In this document: positions 16,984 to 26,698 of the stretch, in pieces
How positions within the stretch are numbered: position 1 is the stretch's first letter
Layout: each line of letters opens with the position of its first letter
Assembly (NCBI RefSeq): GCF_030770395.1
Contig: NZ_CP132480.1
Span: 3,979,760-4,043,759, forward strand
Origin: Telluria beijingensis
GTDB taxonomy: Bacteria; Pseudomonadota; Gammaproteobacteria; Burkholderiales; Burkholderiaceae_D
Reading direction: 5' to 3'
Length of the DNA stretch: 64,000 nucleotides
Translations under genes and position numbers: made by a program
Notes under the pieces: model-generated
What the model saw: only the letters and a program-made list of their open reading frames with translations
Databases searched by the model: none
Told to the model about the DNA's origin: nothing

Positions 16984-19707
16984 ATGAAACGGTATGCACC
17001 GGGCTTTGCCACGCCTGAACTTTCCTGCGCTTTCCCCCACGCTTCCCGCAATGCCGCCGGCACGTCTGGCCGGCGCTTCGTCCTGCGCGCCACCGTCGCC
17101 GCCTTGGCCGGCGCCGGCCTGCTGAGCGCCGCCACCGTCGGCGCCCAGGAAGTCGCCCCTGCTGCCACCGCCACGGCGAGCGCGCCATCGAATGCCGAAA
17201 ACAACGCCGCCCGCGCCGGGGACGACCGCAACGCGGCCGTGGTGACCGTTACCGGTACCCGCCAGGCAGCCCAGAGCGCCCAGAACATCAAGCGCAATGC
17301 CGAGCAGGTGCTCGACTCGATCGTGGCCGACGACATCGGCAAGTTCCCGGATAAAAACGTGGCCGAGATCCTGGGCCGGGTGCCGGGCGTGCAGGTGATC
17401 CGCCAGAACGGCGAGGCCGGCAACGTCGTGATCCGCGGCCTGGGCGGCATCAAGACCCTGTACAACGGCCGCGAGATGTTCACCGCGGCGGGCCGCAGCC
17501 TGTTCCTGGCCGACGTGCCGGTGGCCATGCTGCAGCGGGTCGACGTCTACAAGTCGCAGGGCGCCGACATGGTCGAAGGCGGCACCTCGGGTGTGATCGA
17601 CGTGCGCACCAACCGGCCGTTCGACTTCAAGGGCGCGCAGGCGGCCGTCAACGTGCGCGGCGAGCACCGCGACAAGGCCGACCGGATCGACCCCAACGTC
17701 TCGGGCCTGCTGTCGAACCGCTGGAAGAGCGGCATTGGCGAGATCGGCGTGCTGGGCGGCCTGTCGTACCAGCGCGGCCGCTACCACGACGAAACCGCCT
17801 TCGTCGGCGAGCCGCGCACCCTCGACAGCGGCGTGATCGGGGCGCCGTCGATGGGCCGCGTGATGACCGGCGGCGACCGCGAACGCCTGGCCGGCAACCT
17901 GTCGGTCCAGTGGCGCCCGTCGCGCGACCTCGAAGTCTATGCCGAGACCTTCTCGACCCGCATCGAGCACGACTCGCAGAGCATCTTCTTCGTCGGCGAC
18001 CTGCCGATCAACAACCCGGGTTCGACGGTGACGACGATGCCGGGCTCGAACTACCTGGGGTCGATCAGCCACCCGAACGTGAACACCTTCACCCTGAGCT
18101 CGACCCAGGGGCGGCGCGAATCCTCAGAAGGCCACCAGGCGGCGGTCGGCGCGATCTGGTCGGCGATGCCCGGCGTGCGCGTGAGCACCGAACTGGTACG
18201 CACGATCAGCAAGCACGACATGAAGAACCCGATCCTGGACACCGTCATGGACCGTTCCAAGGCGATCCATGCCGAAGTGCGCGACGGCGGCGGCTACCTG
18301 GAATACCCGGGCACCGACATGACCGATCCGGCCAACTGGACCATGTTCGCCCTGTTCGACAACCACAACCGCTCGCGTGGCGCCGCCAACGACTGGCGCG
18401 GCGACGTCGCCTGGACCCCCGAGAACGACGGCTTCTTCAAGGAAGTCAGCGCCGGCGTGCGCTACGCCGAGCGCGACGCCAACTTCGTCCACGAACTCAA
18501 TGGCCACTCGCCGGCTCCCAACCTGTGGTCGCCCAATGCGATCAAGGTCACCGACTTCCCGGGCCTGAACTGCACCAGCCCCAAGACCGGCGGCAACTAC
18601 GGCATGAACCAGTTCTATGCGCCGTGCGTGGACTACCTGCTGGACCACACCGGCGACATCCGCCAGGCGATCCGCGGCGACCGCGATCCGCGGCCGGACA
18701 ATCCGCAGTCGTTCTTCGAGGACGAGGAAAAGACCAGCGCCGTCTACCTCAAGACCAACTTCGGTTTCGACGCCTGGTCGCTGCCGATCGACGGCACCGC
18801 CGGCGTGCGCTACGTGAAGACCAAGCAGCGCATCAGCGGCTACTCGGCGCGCGATGGCGTGCTGTCGCCGATCACGGTGTCGTCCACCACCAACGACGTG
18901 CTCCCGAGCCTGTCGATGCGCGCCCACTTCAGGCAAGACCTGATCGGCCGCCTGTCGGCCAGCAAGGCGATCGAGCGCGCGCCGTTCGCCGACTACAATC
19001 CAGGCCTGGCGCTGTTCCCGTCGACCACCACCACGCTGGCCACCGGCACCGCGGGCAACCCGGACCTCAAGCCGCAAGAGTCGCGCAACGTCGACGTCGC
19101 CCTGGAATGGTATTTCGCGCCGGCCGGCTCGATCACCGGCACGCTGTTCCAGCACGACTACGACAACTACCTGCGCCGCAGCGCGCGGCCCGAAGTGCAC
19201 GATGGCGAAACGTATAACGTCAGCCGTCCGTACAACGCGGTCGAGGGCAAGTTGAAGGGCGCCGAACTGGCCTACCAGCAGTTCTATACCCAGTTGCCGG
19301 GCTGGCTGGGCGGGCTGGGCATGCAGGCCAACGTGACCTGGATGGATGGCGGCCTGGCGGAAGCCGACGGCACCATCAATACCTTTGCCGGCATGTCGAA
19401 GCTGTCGGCCAACCTGGTGGCGCTGTACGAATACGGCAAGTGGTCGGCGCGCGTGGCCTACAGCTGGCGCGACAAGTTCACCGCCGAGTACAACTACCGC
19501 GCGCTGCCGTACAACATCGTGGTCGATCCGCTCAAGACGCTGGACGCCTCGGTCTCGTACAAGCTGACCGACAGCCTGACCCTGACGCTCGACGGCAGCA
19601 ACCTGCTGGACCAGGCCTACCACGACTACCACAGCGTGCCGCAGCTGCCGCGCGACGTGCGGCGCTACGACCGGGTGGTGGGGCTGGCCCTGAGGTGGCG
19701 TAACTGA
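16984..19707 (+). CDS. TonB-dependent receptor, probable arabino-oligosaccharide importer
   Basis: 907-residue outer-membrane receptor that would bring oligosaccharides into the periplasm using TonB energy. A long leader with SGRRFVLRATVAALAGAGLL and the cleavage-like VGAQE is followed by a TonB-box-like VVTVTGTR and a plug domain (DDIGKFPDKNVAEILGRVPG, VVIRGLGGIKTLYNGRE). The barrel runs to the C terminus. The DIGKFPD pattern marks the carbohydrate-type receptor group common in plant-polymer degraders. AGGAG lies 7 nt before the ATG. It heads the arabinose transcription unit and has its own regulon promoter; the substrate is inferred from the genes behind it. Confidence 0.9.
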   Translation: MKRYAPGFATPELSCAFPHASRNAAGTSGRRFVLRATVAALAGAGLLSAATVGAQEVAPAATATASAPSNAENNAARAGDDRNAAVVTVTGTRQAAQSAQNIKRNAEQVLDSIVADDIGKFPDKNVAEILGRVPGVQVIRQNGEAGNVVIRGLGGIKTLYNGREMFTAAGRSLFLADVPVAMLQRVDVYKSQGADMVEGGTSGVIDVRTNRPFDFKGAQAAVNVRGEHRDKADRIDPNVSGLLSNRWKSGIGEIGVLGGLSYQRGRYHDETAFVGEPRTLDSGVIGAPSMGRVMTGGDRERLAGNLSVQWRPSRDLEVYAETFSTRIEHDSQSIFFVGDLPINNPGSTVTTMPGSNYLGSISHPNVNTFTLSSTQGRRESSEGHQAAVGAIWSAMPGVRVSTELVRTISKHDMKNPILDTVMDRSKAIHAEVRDGGGYLEYPGTDMTDPANWTMFALFDNHNRSRGAANDWRGDVAWTPENDGFFKEVSAGVRYAERDANFVHELNGHSPAPNLWSPNAIKVTDFPGLNCTSPKTGGNYGMNQFYAPCVDYLLDHTGDIRQAIRGDRDPRPDNPQSFFEDEEKTSAVYLKTNFGFDAWSLPIDGTAGVRYVKTKQRISGYSARDGVLSPITVSSTTNDVLPSLSMRAHFRQDLIGRLSASKAIERAPFADYNPGLALFPSTTTTLATGTAGNPDLKPQESRNVDVALEWYFAPAGSITGTLFQHDYDNYLRRSARPEVHDGETYNVSRPYNAVEGKLKGAELAYQQFYTQLPGWLGGLGMQANVTWMDGGLAEADGTINTFAGMSKLSANLVALYEYGKWSARVAYSWRDKFTAEYNYRALPYNIVVDPLKTLDASVSYKLTDSLTLTLDGSNLLDQAYHDYHSVPQLPRDVRRYDRVVGLALRWRN

Positions 19708-19750
19708 GCGGCGCAACCGAGTTGACCTCGACATGTAGCTGAAGTGCGAA

Positions 19751-19793
19751 GGGGCGCTGTGCGGATATTCCGGCAGTGCCCCGGCTTGTTTTG
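19751..19793 (+). terminator. Imperfect hairpin with T-run between receptor and symporter
   Basis: GGGGCGCTG (from 19751) pairs with CAGTGCCCC (ending 19782) with internal bulges, and TTGTTTT follows. As the genes on both sides seem to form one unit, this may be a partial terminator that lowers expression of the distal genes relative to the receptor. Confidence 0.42.
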
Positions 19794-19808
19794 ACTGGAT
19801 GGTGAATC

Positions 19809-21161
19809 GTGCAAACCCAAAAACTCTCGACCCTCGAAAAAGTCGGTTTCGGCGCCGGCGACATGGCGCTCAATGTGGTGATCTCGTCGATGATGTTGAT
19901 CATCACCTTCTTCTACACCGATATCTACGGCCTGCGCACCGCCGACCTGGCGGCGCTGTTCGTCGCGGTCAAGGTGGTGGGGGCGGTGGCCGACCTGGTG
20001 ATGGGGCAGGTCAACGACGCGGTGCTGACGCGCTGGGGACGCTATCGGCCATGGCTGCTGCTGCTCGCGGTGCCGTATGGCCTGTCGGTGTTCCTGGTCT
20101 TCAGCACGCCGGACTGGGACTATGACGCCAAGCTGGTCTGGGCCTACTCGACCTATATCCTGATGACGCTGATGACGGCCGGCGTCGGCATCCCGTACAT
20201 CTCGCTGATCAGCGGCCTGACCTCGGACCCGCAGCAGCGCCTGTCGGCCAACGGCTACCGCCTGTTCTTCGCCAAGGTCGGCGCCTTCATGGTGACCATC
20301 GTGGTGCCGATCCTGGCCAACGAATGGGGCGGCGCCAATCCGGCGGCCGGCTACCAGGCCGCGATGGCGCTGATGGCGGCGGTGGGCGTGCTCCTGTTCG
20401 TATTCTGCTTCTTCACCACCACCGAACGCGTGGTGCACAAGGTCGAGAAGCAGCCGCTGATGGAACAGGTGCGGGTCTTGATGAAGAACGACCAGTGGCT
20501 GATCCTGTGCGCCGTGTGCGTGACCGGTACCATCGGCTATGTGATCCGCGGCTCGGTCGCGATCTACTACGCCAAATACTACCTGGGCGGCGATACCGCT
20601 ACCGTCTCGGCCTTCCTGTCGACCGGCGTGGCGGCCGCGATCCTGGCCATGGTGGTGTCGACCTGGACCACCAAGTTCTATTGCAAGGTCAAGCTGTTCC
20701 GCAACTCGCAGATCCTGGTCGCGGTGCTCAGCCTGATGATCTACTTCCTGGTGCAGCCGGGCGATATGGTGATGGCCTTCGTGCTGTACTTCCTGCTGTC
20801 GCTGGTGGTCGACCTGCACGCGCCGGTGTTCTGGTCGGCGATCGCCGAGACCATCGACTACGGCCAGGTCAAGACCGGCAAGCGCGTCTCGGGCTTCGCC
20901 TTCGGTGGCATCTCGGTATGCCAGAAGGCCGGCATGGCGGTCGCCGGCGGCATGGTGGGCGTGCTGCTCGATTATTTCAACTACCAGCCGAACCAGGAGC
21001 AGTCGGCGCTGGCGCTGCAGGGCATCGCGCTGATGCTGTCGGTGATTCCGGGCTTCTTCCACTTCCTGATGGGGCTCCTGATGTTCAAGTACCGGATCAG
21101 CGACGACTACTACAGCACCGTCAAAGAAGACATGCGCGCCCAGGGCTACGCGACCACCTGA
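19809..21161 (+). CDS. GPH-family sugar:cation symporter (MFS), probable arabinoside transporter
   Basis: 450-residue inner-membrane transporter with about 12 hydrophobic segments. It belongs to the glycoside-pentoside-hexuronide:cation group (XynB/YicJ/MelB-like): KVGFGAGDMALN at the N terminus and the loop DAVLTRWGRYRPWLL between segments 2 and 3 are family marks. The start is GTG at 19809 with no strong ribosome site. It sits between the receptor and a cytoplasmic GH43, suggesting that it imports arabino-oligosaccharides which the GH43 then splits. Substrate is inferred from context. Confidence 0.87.
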   Translation: MQTQKLSTLEKVGFGAGDMALNVVISSMMLIITFFYTDIYGLRTADLAALFVAVKVVGAVADLVMGQVNDAVLTRWGRYRPWLLLLAVPYGLSVFLVFSTPDWDYDAKLVWAYSTYILMTLMTAGVGIPYISLISGLTSDPQQRLSANGYRLFFAKVGAFMVTIVVPILANEWGGANPAAGYQAAMALMAAVGVLLFVFCFFTTTERVVHKVEKQPLMEQVRVLMKNDQWLILCAVCVTGTIGYVIRGSVAIYYAKYYLGGDTATVSAFLSTGVAAAILAMVVSTWTTKFYCKVKLFRNSQILVAVLSLMIYFLVQPGDMVMAFVLYFLLSLVVDLHAPVFWSAIAETIDYGQVKTGKRVSGFAFGGISVCQKAGMAVAGGMVGVLLDYFNYQPNQEQSALALQGIALMLSVIPGFFHFLMGLLMFKYRISDDYYSTVKEDMRAQGYATT

Positions 21162-21181
21162 ACCACGAATCGAGAAACGAT

Positions 21182-22132
21182 ATGCAAGAGACGATCCTCA
21201 AACCGCTGATCGAGCAACGCGCCGATCCCTACATCTATAAACATACCGACGGCTACTACTATTTCACCGCCTCGGTCCCGCTGTACGACCGCATCGAGCT
21301 GCGCCGCGCCACCACCATCGCCGGCCTGGCCGACGCGCCGACGGTCGACGCCTGGACCAAGCCCGATACCGGCCCGTACTCCGAACTGGTCTGGGCCCCC
21401 GAGCTGCATTTCAACCAGGGCGCCTGGTACGTGTACTTCGCCGCCGCGCCGAGCCGCGAGATCAAGCACAAGCTATTCCAGCACCGCATGTACGCGATCC
21501 GCAACACCAACGCCAACCCGCTCGAAGGCGAGTGGGAATTCATGGGCCAGGTGGATACCGGTATCGACAGCTTCTGCCTGGACGCCACCACCTTCACCCA
21601 CAAGGGCCAGCTGTACTACCTGTGGGCCCAAAAGGACTACGAGATCGAGGGCAATTCGAACCTGTACATCGCGCCGATGAAGACACCGTGGCAGATCGAG
21701 GGCAAGCCTATCCTGCTCAGCAAGCCGGAACACGACTGGGAAACCATCGGCTTCTGGGTCAACGAGGGCCCGTCGGTGCTGCGCCGCAACGGCAAGATCT
21801 TCATCAGCTACTCGGCCAGCGCCACCGATCACAACTACGCAATGGGCCTGCTGTGGGCCGACGAGGATGCCGACCTGCTGGACCCGGCCGCGTGGACCAA
21901 ATCGGCGCAGCCCGTTTTGCGTACGTGCTACGATCACGGCGTCTATGGCCCGGGACACAACAGCTTCACTTATGCCGAGGACGACGACACCGTCATGCTG
22001 GTCTACCACGCGCGCACCTATACCGAGATCGTCGGCGACCCGCTCTGGAATCCGGACCGCCACACCTTCGTGAAGCCGCTGCGCTGGGACGAACAGGGCA
22101 TGCCGGTATTCGGCCGTCCCTCCACCTATTGA
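21182..22132 (+). CDS. Cytoplasmic glycoside hydrolase family 43, probable exo-alpha-L-arabinofuranosidase
   Basis: 316-residue five-bladed propeller enzyme. Catalytic residues fit GH43: base Asp in RADPYIYKH, pKa-setting Asp in DSFCLDATTF and acid Glu in NEGPSVLRR. There is no signal peptide, so it works in the cytoplasm on imported oligomers. The pattern around RADPYIYKHTDGYYYFTAS resembles exo-1,5-alpha-L-arabinofuranosidases of GH43 subfamily 26. The ATG at 21182, 20 nt after the symporter stop, is taken; the frame is open much further upstream but overlaps the symporter in another frame. Confidence 0.87.
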   Translation: MQETILKPLIEQRADPYIYKHTDGYYYFTASVPLYDRIELRRATTIAGLADAPTVDAWTKPDTGPYSELVWAPELHFNQGAWYVYFAAAPSREIKHKLFQHRMYAIRNTNANPLEGEWEFMGQVDTGIDSFCLDATTFTHKGQLYYLWAQKDYEIEGNSNLYIAPMKTPWQIEGKPILLSKPEHDWETIGFWVNEGPSVLRRNGKIFISYSASATDHNYAMGLLWADEDADLLDPAAWTKSAQPVLRTCYDHGVYGPGHNSFTYAEDDDTVMLVYHARTYTEIVGDPLWNPDRHTFVKPLRWDEQGMPVFGRPSTY

Positions 22133-22157
22133 TCACATCCTCGAGGATTCGAACAAC

Positions 22158-23213
22158 GTGCAAACCGGTATCACGCAAGCGCCGTTCGGCCAGCTGCCCG
22201 ACGGCAGGGCCATCACCCAGTTCACGCTCACCAATGCCCAGGGCATGGTTGCCAGGATCATCGACTATGGCGGCATCGTCACCGAGCTGCATGCGCCCGA
22301 TCGCGACGGTAACTTCGCCGACGTGGTGCTGGGCTTCGAGTCGCTCGAGCCGTACCGCACTGACAGCCCCTATATCGGCGCGCTGATCGGCCGCTACGGC
22401 AACCGCATCAGGCATGGGCGCTTTACCCTCGACGGGCGCGAATATCAGCTGCCGGTCAACAACGGCAACAACCACCTGCACGGCGGGCCTGGCGGCTTCG
22501 ACCGGGTCAAGTGGGAGGCCACGGTCGATGGCGCCAGCCTGCGCCTGCAATACCGCAGCGTCGATGGCGAGATGGGCTATCCCGGCAACCTCGATGCCAC
22601 CGTCACCTATACGCTCACGGACGACAACGAGCTGGTGGTGACTTTCCACGCCGTCACCGACCAGGCGACGCCGGTCAACCTGACCCAGCACAGCTACTTC
22701 AACCTGGCCGGCGACGGTGACATCCTGGGCCATGTGCTGACCATCGAGGCGGACACCTTCGTGGCGATCGATGCCGAATCGATCCCGACCGGCGAACTGA
22801 CGCCGGTGACCGGCACGCCGTTCGACTTCCGCATGCCGCGCCCGATCGGCGAACGCATCGGCCAGCCGGACAAGCAGCTGCGCCATGGCGGCGGCTACGA
22901 CCACAATTTCGCGCTCAACAAGCCGCAGGGCAAGGCGCTGAGCCGCGCGGTGCGGGTGTGCGAACCGGTATCGGGCAGGGTGCTCGAGTTGTGGACCGAA
23001 GAACCCGGCGTGCAGTTCTATAGCGGGAACTTCCTCGACGGTACGCTCGCGGGCAAGGGCCGCAGCTACCAATACCGCAGCGGCTTCTGCATCGAGCCGC
23101 AGCACTATCCCGATTCGCCGAACCAGCCACAATTCCCGGACACGATCCTGCGGCCGGGCCAGGTGTACCAGACCGAGTCGCGCTTCCGCTTCTCGGTGGA
23201 GCCAGGCGCATGA
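22158..23213 (+). CDS. galM: Aldose 1-epimerase (mutarotase)
   Basis: 351-residue enzyme that interconverts alpha and beta anomers of aldoses. The catalytic His is in TQHSYFNLAG, the second His in NNHLHGG, and the catalytic base Glu is in CIEPQHYPDSPNQP near the C terminus. A GTG start at 22158 follows the GH43 by 25 nt, and the stop overlaps the next start (ATGA). Although named after galactose, here it most likely supplies the anomer of L-arabinose used by the sugar dehydrogenase. Confidence 0.92.
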   Translation: MQTGITQAPFGQLPDGRAITQFTLTNAQGMVARIIDYGGIVTELHAPDRDGNFADVVLGFESLEPYRTDSPYIGALIGRYGNRIRHGRFTLDGREYQLPVNNGNNHLHGGPGGFDRVKWEATVDGASLRLQYRSVDGEMGYPGNLDATVTYTLTDDNELVVTFHAVTDQATPVNLTQHSYFNLAGDGDILGHVLTIEADTFVAIDAESIPTGELTPVTGTPFDFRMPRPIGERIGQPDKQLRHGGGYDHNFALNKPQGKALSRAVRVCEPVSGRVLELWTEEPGVQFYSGNFLDGTLAGKGRSYQYRSGFCIEPQHYPDSPNQPQFPDTILRPGQVYQTESRFRFSVEPGA

Positions 23214-24100
23214 TGGAAGTGTTGATCGACGCCGGGCACGAACTCGGCGAATGCGTGCTGTGGTGCGAGCGCAGCGGCCGGCTGCTGTGGACCGACATCC
23301 CGGCCGCGACCCTGTGGTCCCATTCGCCGTCGACCGGCCGCACCGTCAGCTGGACGATGCCCGAGCGCCTGTGCTGCTTCGCGCTCACCGGCAGCGACGA
23401 CCGCCTGCTGCTGGGGCTTGCTTCGGGCCTGGCTTTCTTCACTTTCTCGACCGGCAAGGTCACGCGCATCTGCGACGTCGAGGCCGACAATCCTGCGACG
23501 CGCCTGAACGACGGCCGCTGCGACCGCCAGGGGCGCTTCGTGTTCGGCATGTTCAACCAGGACGACAACCCGAAGCGCGCCGTGGGCGCCTTCTATCGCC
23601 TGCACCTCGACCTGTCGCTGGAGCGCCTGCCGCTGCCGCCGGCGGCGATCGCCAACAGCATCTGCTTCAGTCCCGATGGACGACGCATGTATTTCGCCGA
23701 TTCGCAAGAGAAGGCCATCCTGTACGCCGACTACAACCCGTGCAGCGCCGAGGTCGGGCGGGTCCACACTTTCGTGGCGCTTGACGCCGCGCCGGGAGAG
23801 CCGGATGGCTCGACGGTCGATGCCGAAGGCTATCTCTGGTCCACGCGCTGGGGCGCGGGGCAGGTGATCCGCTTCGCGCCCGATGGCAGCATCGATCGCG
23901 TGCTCGCGCTGGCCGCGCCGCAGCCGAGTTGTCCAGCCTTCGGCGGGCCGGACTTGTCGACCCTGTTCGTCACCAGCGCGCACCTGGGCATGACGGACCA
24001 GGACCGCGCCGCTGCGCCGCTATCGGGCGCCGTGTTCCGGCACGCGCTGGACGTGCGCGGCTTGCCCGAGTCGCGCTTCCTGCACGTCCCGGCGCGTTAA
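23210..24100 (+). CDS. SMP-30/gluconolactonase-family lactonase, probable L-arabinono-lactonase
   Basis: 296-residue six-bladed propeller lactonase. Metal ligands of the SMP-30 family are visible: Glu in GHELGECVLWCER, Asn in ANSICFSPDG and Asp in GEPDGSTVDAEGYLW. It would open L-arabinono-1,4-lactone to L-arabonate, step 2 of the non-phosphorylative arabinose path. The ATG at 23210 overlaps the mutarotase stop by four bases, so the two are translated together. Other sugar lactones are possible substrates. Confidence 0.87.
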   Translation: MMEVLIDAGHELGECVLWCERSGRLLWTDIPAATLWSHSPSTGRTVSWTMPERLCCFALTGSDDRLLLGLASGLAFFTFSTGKVTRICDVEADNPATRLNDGRCDRQGRFVFGMFNQDDNPKRAVGAFYRLHLDLSLERLPLPPAAIANSICFSPDGRRMYFADSQEKAILYADYNPCSAEVGRVHTFVALDAAPGEPDGSTVDAEGYLWSTRWGAGQVIRFAPDGSIDRVLALAAPQPSCPAFGGPDLSTLFVTSAHLGMTDQDRAAAPLSGAVFRHALDVRGLPESRFLHVPAR

Positions 24101-24740
24101 CGCAAGGACCTGAACGTCGCCCGCACCTCGTCGATGAACAGGTCGGGCGCTTCCCATGCGGCGAAGTGGCCGCCCCGCGCTGGCTCGTTGAAGTGAACGA
24201 GATGTGCGAAGCGCTTCGCGGCCCAGCGCCGCGACAGGTTGCCGAGCTCCCCCGGAAAGGCGCTGATGCCGGTCAGCGCCGGTTGCGGCCTGGTTGGCGC
24301 GCCGTTCTCCTTCATTGCGCGGTTGACTTCCCAGTACAGGCGCGCGGCGCTGGCCCCGGCGTTGGGCAGCCAGTACATCATGATGTCGTCGATGAGTTCA
24401 TCGAGGTCCAGCGCGCCGGCATCCTGCGCCGCGTCCTGCACGAATGAATGGATCCAGGCCGCCGGCCCGGCCGGCGAATCGGCCAGGCCGAAGCCGACCG
24501 AGGCCATCGATCACGGTCCTATGCGAACCCAGGCCATTGAGCAGGGCTTCGGCGCGGCGCCAGTCATAGCCCCCGCGCCAACGCTCTACCAAACCCTGCA
24601 GCGTGGCCAGTCGCGGCCCCTGGCTGGCGTCGTCCACCGTTTCGGGATCGGGGAGACGGGTGCGCGCCAGGCGCGCCTGCAGATCGTCGAGCGCGGACTG
24701 GGGAACCGAGAGCGGGAAAGGGTGATTTCGAAGGACTTGA
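24097..24740 (-). pseudogene. Epoxide hydrolase (EHN family) remnant with a large internal deletion
   Basis: On the minus strand, 24740 to about 24510 reads as the N-terminal EHN region (FPLSVPQSALDDLQARLAR, then YDWRRAEALLNGL and RTVIDGL). The frame has no start codon before an in-frame TAG. It then jumps, in a different frame, to the C-terminal part (VGFGLADSPAGPAAWIHSF through YWEVNRAMKENG to the stop at 24097). The alpha/beta-hydrolase core with nucleophile and oxyanion loop, roughly 190 residues in intact relatives, is missing. It therefore cannot make an active enzyme. It ends head-on against the lactonase, sharing its last bases. Confidence 0.78.
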
Positions 24741-24810
24741 TGGCGTCGGATGATGGGCTCGCTTCGAGCCTAGCATTTGGTCACGAAAACAGGCATTCGC
24801 CTGGCCTGTC

Positions 24811-24877
24811 GATACGAATATCGATATCAATCTCTTGGAAAAAGTGATTGGAAAGTTATCTGGCCGATCTTTACTAT
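24811..24877 (+). promoter_or_regulatory. Arabinose-regulon promoter, copy 2 (arabonate dehydratase)
   Basis: GATAC (24811-24815), TATC (24825-24828), TGATTGGAA (24845-24853), TATC (24857-24860) and a -10 box TACTAT (24872-24877) occur at the same spacings as in copies 1 and 3. TTGGAA is the -35 with an 18-bp spacer. Confidence 0.82.
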
Positions 24878-24949
24878 TACTTCCGGTAATCAGGAGACGT
24901 GGGTAGAGGCAAGAAGCTTCGCCCAGCTAAGAATAAACAGGAGAAATAC

Positions 24950-26692
24950 ATGTCCGAAGCAAAGAAAAAGACGCCGCTGCGCTCCGCGGCATGGTTCGGC
25001 ACGCAGGACAAGAACGGTTTCATGTACCGCAGCTGGATGAAAAACCAGGGCATTCCCGACCATGAATTCCAGGGCAAGCCGATCATCGGCATCTGCAATA
25101 CCTGGTCCGAACTCACCCCCTGCAACGCCCATTTCCGCAAGCTGGCCGAACACGTCAAGCGCGGCATTCTCGAAGCCGGCGGCTTCCCAGTCGAATTCCC
25201 GGTGTTCTCGAACGGCGAATCGAACCTGCGGCCGACCGCCATGCTGACCCGTAACCTGGCCTCGATGGACGTCGAGGAGTCGATCCGCGGTAATCCGATG
25301 GACGCCGTGGTGCTGCTGGTCGGCTGCGACAAGACCACGCCGGCCCTCCTGATGGGCGCGGCCAGCGTCGACCTGCCGACCATCGTCGTCACCGGCGGCC
25401 CGATGCTCAACGGTAAACTGAACGGCAAGGACATCGGTTCCGGCACCGCCGTCTGGCAGCTGCATGAGCAAGCAAAAGCCGGCGCCATCACGATGCACGA
25501 ATTCCTGTCGGCCGAAGCGGGCCACTCGCGTTCGGCCGGCACCTGCAACACGATGGGCACGGCGTCCACCATGGCCTGCATGGCCGAGGCGCTGGGCACC
25601 TCGCTGCCGCACAATGCCGCGATTCCCGCGGTGGATGCGCGCCGCTACGTGCTGGCGCACATGTCGGGCATCCGCATCGTCGAGATGGTGCACGAAGACC
25701 TGCGCCTCTCCAAAATCCTCAAGCGCGAGAACTTCGAGAACGCGATCCGCGTGAATGCGGCGATCGGCGGCTCGACCAATGCCGTGATCCACCTGAAGGC
25801 GATCGCCGGCCGCGTCGGCGTGCCGCTCGAACTGGAAGACTGGACCCGCATCGGCAAGGGTACGCCGACCGTGGTCGACCTGCTGCCGTCGGGCCGCTAT
25901 CTGATGGAAGAATTCTATTATGCCGGCGGCCTGCCGGCGGTCATCCGCCGCCTGGGCGAGGGCGGCCTGATTCCGAACAAGGACGCGCTGACCGTCAACG
26001 GCAAGTCGCTGTGGGACAACTGCGTCGATGCGCCGATCTACAACGACGAGGTGGTGCGCCAGCTCGACAACCCGCTGATCGCCGACGGCGGCATCTGCAT
26101 CCTGCGCGGCAACCTGGCGCCGCGCGGCGCCGTGCTCAAGCCGTCGGCGGCCTCGCCGCACCTGATGAAGCATCGTGGCCGCGCCGTGGTGTTCGAGGAC
26201 TTCGACCACTACAAGCAGCGCATCCTCGATCCGGACCTGGACGTGGACGAGAACTGCGTGCTGCTCATGAAGAATTGCGGCCCGAAAGGGTATCCGGGCA
26301 TGGCCGAGGTGGGCAATATGGGCTTGCCGCCCAAGCTGCTGGCCAAGGGCATCACCGACATGGTGCGCATCTCGGACGCGCGCATGAGCGGCACGGCCTA
26401 CGGCACCGTGGTGCTGCACGTGGCGCCCGAGGCGATGGCCGGCGGCCCGCTGGGCATCGTCCAGGATGGCGACATGATCCAGCTCGATTGCCATTCCGGT
26501 TCGCTCAACGTCGAGCTGACCGATGAACAGATCCAGGCGCGGCTGGCGGATCGGGCCGAGAAGAACAAGCCCGTGCAGCATAGCGGGTACCAGCGCCTGT
26601 ATCTCGACCATGTGATGCAGGCCGACGATGGCTGCGATTTCGATTTTCTCGTCGGTTGCCGCGGGTCGGCAGTGCCAAAACATTCGCATTGA
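24950..26692 (+). CDS. IlvD/EDD-family dehydratase, probable L-arabonate dehydratase
   Basis: 580-residue Fe-S dehydratase that removes water from L-arabonate to give 2-keto-3-deoxy-L-arabonate. Cluster cysteines are in CNTWSELTPCN, GCDKTTPALL and GTCNTMGTAS, as in pentonate dehydratases of this family. The start at 24950 (MSEAKKKTPLRSAAWFG) has AGGAG 7 nt upstream and matches the usual length of about 580; the frame is open to 24899 without support. Amino-acid ilvD genes are not near. The regulon promoter upstream and the following AraD1 and aldehyde dehydrogenase genes support the arabinose role. Confidence 0.9.
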   Translation: MSEAKKKTPLRSAAWFGTQDKNGFMYRSWMKNQGIPDHEFQGKPIIGICNTWSELTPCNAHFRKLAEHVKRGILEAGGFPVEFPVFSNGESNLRPTAMLTRNLASMDVEESIRGNPMDAVVLLVGCDKTTPALLMGAASVDLPTIVVTGGPMLNGKLNGKDIGSGTAVWQLHEQAKAGAITMHEFLSAEAGHSRSAGTCNTMGTASTMACMAEALGTSLPHNAAIPAVDARRYVLAHMSGIRIVEMVHEDLRLSKILKRENFENAIRVNAAIGGSTNAVIHLKAIAGRVGVPLELEDWTRIGKGTPTVVDLLPSGRYLMEEFYYAGGLPAVIRRLGEGGLIPNKDALTVNGKSLWDNCVDAPIYNDEVVRQLDNPLIADGGICILRGNLAPRGAVLKPSAASPHLMKHRGRAVVFEDFDHYKQRILDPDLDVDENCVLLMKNCGPKGYPGMAEVGNMGLPPKLLAKGITDMVRISDARMSGTAYGTVVLHVAPEAMAGGPLGIVQDGDMIQLDCHSGSLNVELTDEQIQARLADRAEKNKPVQHSGYQRLYLDHVMQADDGCDFDFLVGCRGSAVPKHSH

Positions 26693-26698
26693 TGTGAT

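Noticed and set aside
24890..26689. A 599-codon minus-strand frame opposite the dehydratase
   Set aside because: Same reason: shadow of a gene with intact Fe-S motifs on the plus strand.
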